A DNA stretch of 64,000 nucleotides from contig JACGWO010000006.1 in the NCBI GenBank assembly GCA_034509735.1, forward strand, positions 15,564,645-15,628,644. The letters are read 5' to 3'. Made by a program: the position numbers and the translations under genes. The DNA comes from Sesamum alatum. Taxonomy: Eukaryota; Streptophyta; Magnoliopsida; Lamiales; Pedaliaceae. This document shows positions 58,132 through 64,000 of the stretch, piece by piece. Positions within the stretch are counted from its first letter, which is position 1, and each line of letters starts with the position of its first letter. Under the pieces are notes generated by a model that did no database searches, was not told the origin of the DNA, and was given only the letters and a program-made list of their open reading frames with translations.

Positions 58132-60357
58132 TGAAGGACAAGAGGATCCGCCCGGGAGCGCGAGCGGAAGCGAGAAAGCGAGAAATTGTGCGTAAATTTA
58201 AATCAAATTCAAAATACGAATCCCAAGGGGTGTACCCTTGGGTGCTCAACCGGGCGTTCGATGTAGGATGTGTAAATATTAAAACATATATTTAAGCACA
58301 TAGGGTATAGATATATAAATGAAATCATTCAAAGCGTAATAAACCGTTACCTTTGATTGTTTAGCGTATGCTCCCGGCTACTTGCGTTGTTCCTTCTCCG
58401 GAATGCTCACGAAATCCAAACGTATGGATTCTCCAAAGGTGATCCACACTACACCGGAAGAAACACACGTTCTTCTTGCTAGAAAAGAACGGGTTTAGAA
58501 GGAATCAGTTTAAGAGAAGAATACTATGAATTAGTGTTCTGTTAAACTTACTTTGTTCTTCTTCTTGATTCAAAAATCAAGTGAAGAACACAAGTGTGAG
58601 AGAGGGAGAGAGCATGAAATTTGAGAGAGAGGAGAGGGATTTTGTCTTCTCTTTTTCCTAGAAAAAGATGAATAATGAATCACTTATGCTTGGTGTTGTA
58701 TATTCTAATATATATACATAATTAATGTGATTATTGGAATGTGTCTAGGTTCATCCAAGGATGTCTAGATTCATTCCAATCAATCACCATCAATTCTTCA
58801 ATCAAGCCTACCAAAAATTATGGTATGATCAAATCATACCAAAAGGGAAGAGCTTGATTGGAGTTGATTTGTCTCTTTCCAAAAGAGACAAGTCAACATA
58901 CCACCTAGCATGAAACATGGTTGATTTGGCTTCCTCCAAGGGAGCATGTCGGCCATATTTAATTAAGGGAAGAAGTACAACTTCTTCCTATTCCAAATTA
59001 GGAATTATTTCTCCTCTCGGGTATAATTTAGCGGACCGGGTTTTATCGTAATCCAATTACGACGAACCCAATATTAAATCCAATATAATGTCCACTTAAA
59101 TTATTTCCCGTTGATCTTTTAATCCAATTAAAAGATCCAACGTCTCAACATCTCAACTTTCCATATTTAATCGAAAATCCAATTTTCTGATTAAATGAAA
59201 GCCCGATACAATATCGGCCCGTCCATCCAATGGACTTTCCCTTAAGTAATCCAATTACTTATTTGATCCTTCGAGATTGACTCCAAGTCAATCTCTCAAC
59301 CTCCTCGGTGATTTGTGTGTGACCCTTTAGGTTCACCCTCAGCTAGACTTGGGCCCGTGTCCCACAAGGGCCCGTTACCATGGGTGGCCGTCTAGCAACG
59401 GTCTATGGCACTAGAGACTAGGTGAATTGGCGTGAACATTTAGGCGTCGATTCCGTACGGGTACGATCCTTTCGTCTACCGTCTCCCGGCCTTAGTCTAG
59501 GGTATGGAATTGGGCGTCGGTTCCCATCCTTGACTAGGCATCTATGCTTAATACTCGAGACCACGTATGCTTCATTGCGTCGACACAGGGAACCATTCCC
59601 TGTTCGACCAACCACTGTGGCCACAGCTTTAAACAACATGAATGTGTCTCCGAGTGCATAGAGATACCTCTGTCACATACTGATAGGGGACGGATCCTCT
59701 TCTTGGAATCCACTGTCCTCGCTACACATTCCGACTGCACTGGACAAGGCTTATAATAATCATCTTACAGAATGATCACCTCTAGCCAGATCCAAGATAC
59801 AGCCGTCCTGTGCACGTGACTGCCATGATTCCTCAAGTCTGAGGATTACTCCCGTACTGTCGGAACCGGGGAAATCCAATCATACCGACCAAGCCTCCAA
59901 AGCTTTCATATGATGATCCCCGCGAGTCAGTCCAGTCGGCTCGACCCCAGTCGACCAACCCATCAAGATCGTGCAGGCGTCCCACGCCTGTCGCCGATGA
60001 AACACGGCACTCATCCAATGAACACGACTCATGATGCAAGTCTCAATAGGACTCTCGATGCCCTGTCTCGAGGTCCTCGACTTGGAACGTTTCAGACCCA
60101 ACTCTTAATCAGTTGGTTTCATGACCACCATCCAATACATGGCCCAACTGCATGAGTTGTTATCCATGGTCTGTGGGCTTTGTTGCGATATAAGTTAAAC
60201 ACCGTTTTAACAAATGTAAGATGAGCACAACAAAGAAGGTACCATTGGTGACGAACACTCATCTTATTCATCACATAATAATATTACATTCACATCAAGT
60301 TGTCGGATAGGTTACAAATTGCCAAACCTATTGGCTTTCTGGTCACCTATTCCAACA
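58132..60357 (-). mobile_element. Solo A-family LTR
   Basis: A complete LTR of 2226 bp in reverse orientation (TGAAGGAC to CACCTATTCCAACA), flanked by ATCTC at 58127-58131 and 60358-60362. The A0 leader continues on both sides. Solo LTRs arise by recombination between the two LTRs of one element. Confidence 0.93.
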
Positions 60358-60362
60358 ATCTC

Positions 60363-61876
60363 TTTGTTCACAATAATGGTGCAGCTTTCCCCTAGTCCAA
60401 GTGTGCCACGACTCCTGAGACCACACTTGGGTAGTGGGAGCTTCCTCACCACATTGTTGTGGATGGAAGGATTGGACAGATCAAAATGCCATTTTTCAAG
60501 TCCATTCTGGGTCTAATATTTAATTTGGTCCAACCAAATGAGAGTTTGATAATGACCAAGACCTCATCACATTAAGTGTTTTAGCATGCATAAAATATCC
60601 AATATTCATAAAGCGTTTAAATAAATACGCCGCATGCAGTAAAACATATCATACCCCTGTTAGGATGATCACAAGCCCAACCTATGCGACCCACTGAGCC
60701 CGCAATGAGTCTATGGTCTGTCTAGGGTGGTCTTACACTATTATATAAGTAACAAACCCATTTTCATTCCAATGGGCCTTGTGGCTCTTCTTGTTTTACG
60801 CTTTGATGTAGCACCTTGGGCCTCCGACTCCATGGGCTTGATATTATAATAAATAAACCTCACCAAAATACTAACTACTCTCATTACATTTGAAAGTAAT
60901 ACATGGAAAGGAAATGAACAAACCTTAACATCATGAGGCTAGAAAAAATGGGAGATGATAGTCCCAAAACAAGAGGCACACAGGCCCCACCCGACAGAAA
61001 TATAAACAAACACCATTCATTCATACATAAGGTCTAGGGCTCTTGTGATCATCCTATGTTGATTCCATCAACACACATAACATAATTATACCAAATAATC
61101 ACGCTCATTCATAGATACTCAAAATATCCAAGTGATGTCCAACATCACAACGTACAAATATACAAATAATGCACAAGATTCAAATTCTAAATTTAATAGA
61201 CATCATATACAATGCATCAAATGCACATACTAAACCCAAATTAATTAAGCAAATTTGATATAAGAAAAAATTCAATAATTCCAAAACCAAATATAGAAAA
61301 TTAATTCATTTTCAGAAAATATGCAAAAATCACCAAAAAATCAAATTTTCAGAAAAATATCAAAAACCGGCACAAAACAGCCCAGCCGTTGTGCTTGTTG
61401 ATCGGCCGTAGGCACAGGCCTGTGCACGCGTGCGCATGCAACCAGCTTGCGCTCCTTGTGCACGCGTCTTTGTGTTGCGCTGGCTCAGCCAGCAGCCTGC
61501 GCGCATGGCGTGCGCGCCCGCGCGCGCGGGCGAATGCCCAGCTCGTGCAGGCGCTCGCCTGCGTGTGGCGCAGTGCGCGGGGCCACCCCTGCCAGCACGC
61601 ACGCTGGCAGGCACACGGGCTGTCGCTGTTGTCCGAAATTATTATTATTTATTTTTGGTTTTTCATTTTCTACACATTTACATATAAAATAAATTGAAAA
61701 TAATCATGCAATGTTAAGATCCATTCTACAAAATCGCACACATGATGTCCATCAAATTTAAACAAATGAACAAGTACATATATTCATATACTCATACATC
61801 TAAACATGCTCATAAAGCCGTACAAGTAATTTGTACATGTCAAGCACATAGATCTATGCTCCTTAGATCGAACCGA
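60363..61876 (-). other. A0 leader, primer-site-proximal part
   Basis: It contains the second GTCTCA-type motif (60414-60428), the conserved hairpin (60689-60710, arm ACTCATTG on the minus strand) and a GC-rich island at 61372-61625 with hairpins (arm GCTGGC, loop TCA; arm TGCCAGC). No gene. Confidence 0.8.
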
Positions 61877-61888
61877 GCTCTGATACCA
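61877..61888 (-). other. A0 primer-binding site
   Basis: GCTCTGATACCA, the reverse of TGGTATCAGAGC, is 2 nt from the LTR edge at 61891. Confidence 0.94.
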
Positions 61889-61890
61889 CT

Positions 61891-62089
61891 TGAAGGGACA
61901 AACGGATCCGCTCGGGAGCGCGAGCGGAAGTGCGAAATGATTAGAATTACATAAATAAAAGCAATGATCACAAAATTCCAAGGGATGTACCCTTGGGTGC
62001 TCAACCGGGCATTCGATGTAGGATGTGACAATATTATAAACATATATTTCACATAGAGCATAGATATGAAAAGAACTACAATAGCGTAA
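61891..62089 (-). repeat. A0 5' LTR, first 200 bp (U5 side)
   Basis: It starts TGAAGGGACAAACGG and matches 58132-58345. It is broken off at GCGTAAT, where a B LTR starts. The remainder should lie outside the window. Confidence 0.82.
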
Positions 62090-64000
62090 TCAAAGATTGT
62101 GGATCGTCCCAGAAAATAGCGCGAATGCGGAAGCGCGGTATAAATTTAAATAACGAAATTTAAACATGCCATATACGTAAAATAAAGAACACGTTCAAGG
62201 GGTGTGCCCTTGAAGTTCCCGGGCGTTTGGTGTATCTCATGAATTAAAAACACATGCAAGGAATCATGGAGGTCATAGGACTTGAAGAATAGAAGAAGAG
62301 ACGAAAACGTAAAAAGGGAATTACCGGTTCGTCATTTTCCTCTTCTAACCGGTACTCGCATTGTTCCCCGATTTGCACCAAATCTCGTATGTGAGATTCT
62401 CCAAATTATGACACGCAATCCGCCCACGTATCTTGCACGCCGTGCTTGCGAACGAACAAGTATTTTGGAGAGGATGGATCAATCACACGTTATTACTTAA
62501 CGGGATTAATCCTCCTTTTGTTCAATTGTCAACACAAAAGAACAAGAACTATTTTTCTTGAAAAGAGGAGAGAGAAGCGGACGAGATGGGAGAGAGAGAG
62601 ACACGAGTAGAGTGTTTGTGTGTGAGTGTTGGAGTTTCATCATCCTTCTAAAGGTGAACGGTTAGGAGTTTATATAGAGGAGGAGTTTAATCCTCTTCAA
62701 ACTCCAACTCTAGAAGACTAATTTGACTAGGATTTAGACCTAGTCAAAGTCCTAGTCAAAGTAGTAATTTGACCTAGTCAAATTAATCCTAGCCATCCAT
62801 CTCTCCTTTTAATCTCAACCATCCATTTAATTTAATGGAATATTTAAATCCTATTTAAATATTCCATGGGCAATAAATAAATATATTAAATATAAATATT
62901 TATTCCAAGCCCCTTAAATTAATTTTCTAATAAATCTAATTTATTAGAAAAATCCCTTTTATCTAATAAAAAGAATTAATTCTTTCCAAGAAAATTAAGG
63001 ACTCGATTAAATCCAATTTAATTATTCCATTTCTCCAAATATTTAATTCTAAATTAAATACTTTTGTGTGCGGATTGTGTGTGACTCTTTAGGTTCACCT
63101 TTCAGCTAGACTTGGTCGGATTCCTAGAATCCGCCCGTTACCATGGGTGGTCATCTAGCAACGGTCCATGGCACTAGAGACTAGGTGAATATACGGGGAT
63201 GAACATTTAGGCTCTAACGGTATATTTGTCCTTCCGTCTACGGTCTCACCACTTAGGGTCTAGGGCACGGAAAATGCAGGTATCCATTTTGGACCTAAGT
63301 GTCGGTCTGTCCTTTACTAAACGCCACAAGGGAAACCTTCCCTTCTGTTCAGTTACTGTGGCCACAGATTTTAGTGACAAGACATAGAGCATTTGTGAGA
63401 CTCAATTGTCAAAACCTTTGACAGGAGACAGATCCTTTCTTGGAGACTACTGTCACTCTGTACACCGGAGCTGCACTAGACATGGCTTATGACTACTCAA
63501 GTGCTTCTTGGCAATCTCTCACCATATCTAAGATACAACCCTAATATACAGGTAAACTCAGAAGTTCCTCAAGTCAAAGGACTTGACATGTACTGTTGGA
63601 ACTGGGAACATACGTCATACCTAGCTGACCCTACTCAAGGTCCTCTGTAAGACGGTTCTCGCGAGTCACCTCAGTCAGCTGCTCCCTAGCAGGCTAACCC
63701 ACTAACATTGCTTAGACGACCCTCGTCACACGTCGATGAAATACGACAGTAGATGCTTAGTGCAAGTCTCAAGGGGAATCTCGGTACCCACTTTCGAGAT
63801 TCCTTGACTTGGATATTTCCGGACTGATTAGGCCGGACTGATTTCATGGACCTATCTCCAAGCGTAGTCCCAGTCCCCGAAATATGTTTCAGTCCGTGGG
63901 CTTTGTTTGCGTAGTGAACAGAAATATAAAGCAGATGAAGTGAACACAAACAAAGTAATGCCAAATGAATATCACTTCTTATTCATTAATAATTTATCAA
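62090..64000 (-). repeat. B5: B-family LTR, reverse, cut by the window end
   Basis: It matches 36252-38160 (B4 LTR). The first bases read TCAAAGATTG where B4 has TGAAAGAATG. About 80 bp of U3 end are beyond the window. It is either a solo LTR or the 3' LTR of a reverse element. Confidence 0.83.

Overview
This window is plant nuclear DNA, almost certainly from an angiosperm and probably a eudicot. The evidence is Ty1/Copia LTR retrotransposons primed by initiator-tRNA-Met, a PIF/Harbinger transposon with its Myb/SANT partner gene, and a GRF-type plant gene fragment. The species cannot be told from the sequence. No intact single-copy host gene is visible. Nearly every base belongs to a nest of Copia elements from three related families, named here A (LTR about 2.23 kb), B (about 2.0 kb) and C (about 2.18 kb).

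The nest can be read from its target-site duplications. The outermost element is a reverse-strand A copy (A0). Its gag lies in two pieces, 687-1099 and 57593-57726, split by a reverse C element (1100-57587, TSD CGCTC). Into C went A1 (2620-12486, TSD CAAAT), B2 (13280-47448, TSD GTCAC) and a shrunken B copy, B3 (54246-57239, TSD ACTCG). The 5' LTR of B2 is opened by about 24 kb of further insertions (14102-38239): a PIF/Harbinger region, a C LTR (C2) carrying A2, a loose C gag piece, an A LTR (A3) and a reverse B end (B4). A0 also carries a solo A LTR (58132-60357, TSD ATCTC), and its 5' LTR is cut by another B LTR (B5) that runs off the window.

The only stretch not made of LTR elements is 14102-23118. 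It holds decayed but readable genes: a Harbinger DDE transposase and a Myb/SANT-like gene on the plus strand, then two more Myb/SANT-like genes and the 3' end of a GRF zinc-finger-type gene on the minus strand.

No element in the window looks able to move by itself: every gag-pol has stops, frameshifts or deletions. A1 nevertheless has LTRs about 98% alike, which suggests help from an intact relative. The elements share an unusual non-coding design: LTRs packed with short perfect hairpins (often with loop TTGGA), a leader of about 1.8-2 kb with a GC-rich island, a hairpin whose stem covaries between families, and a TATA box about 100 bp upstream of gag. These shared non-coding parts are the most interesting content of the window.
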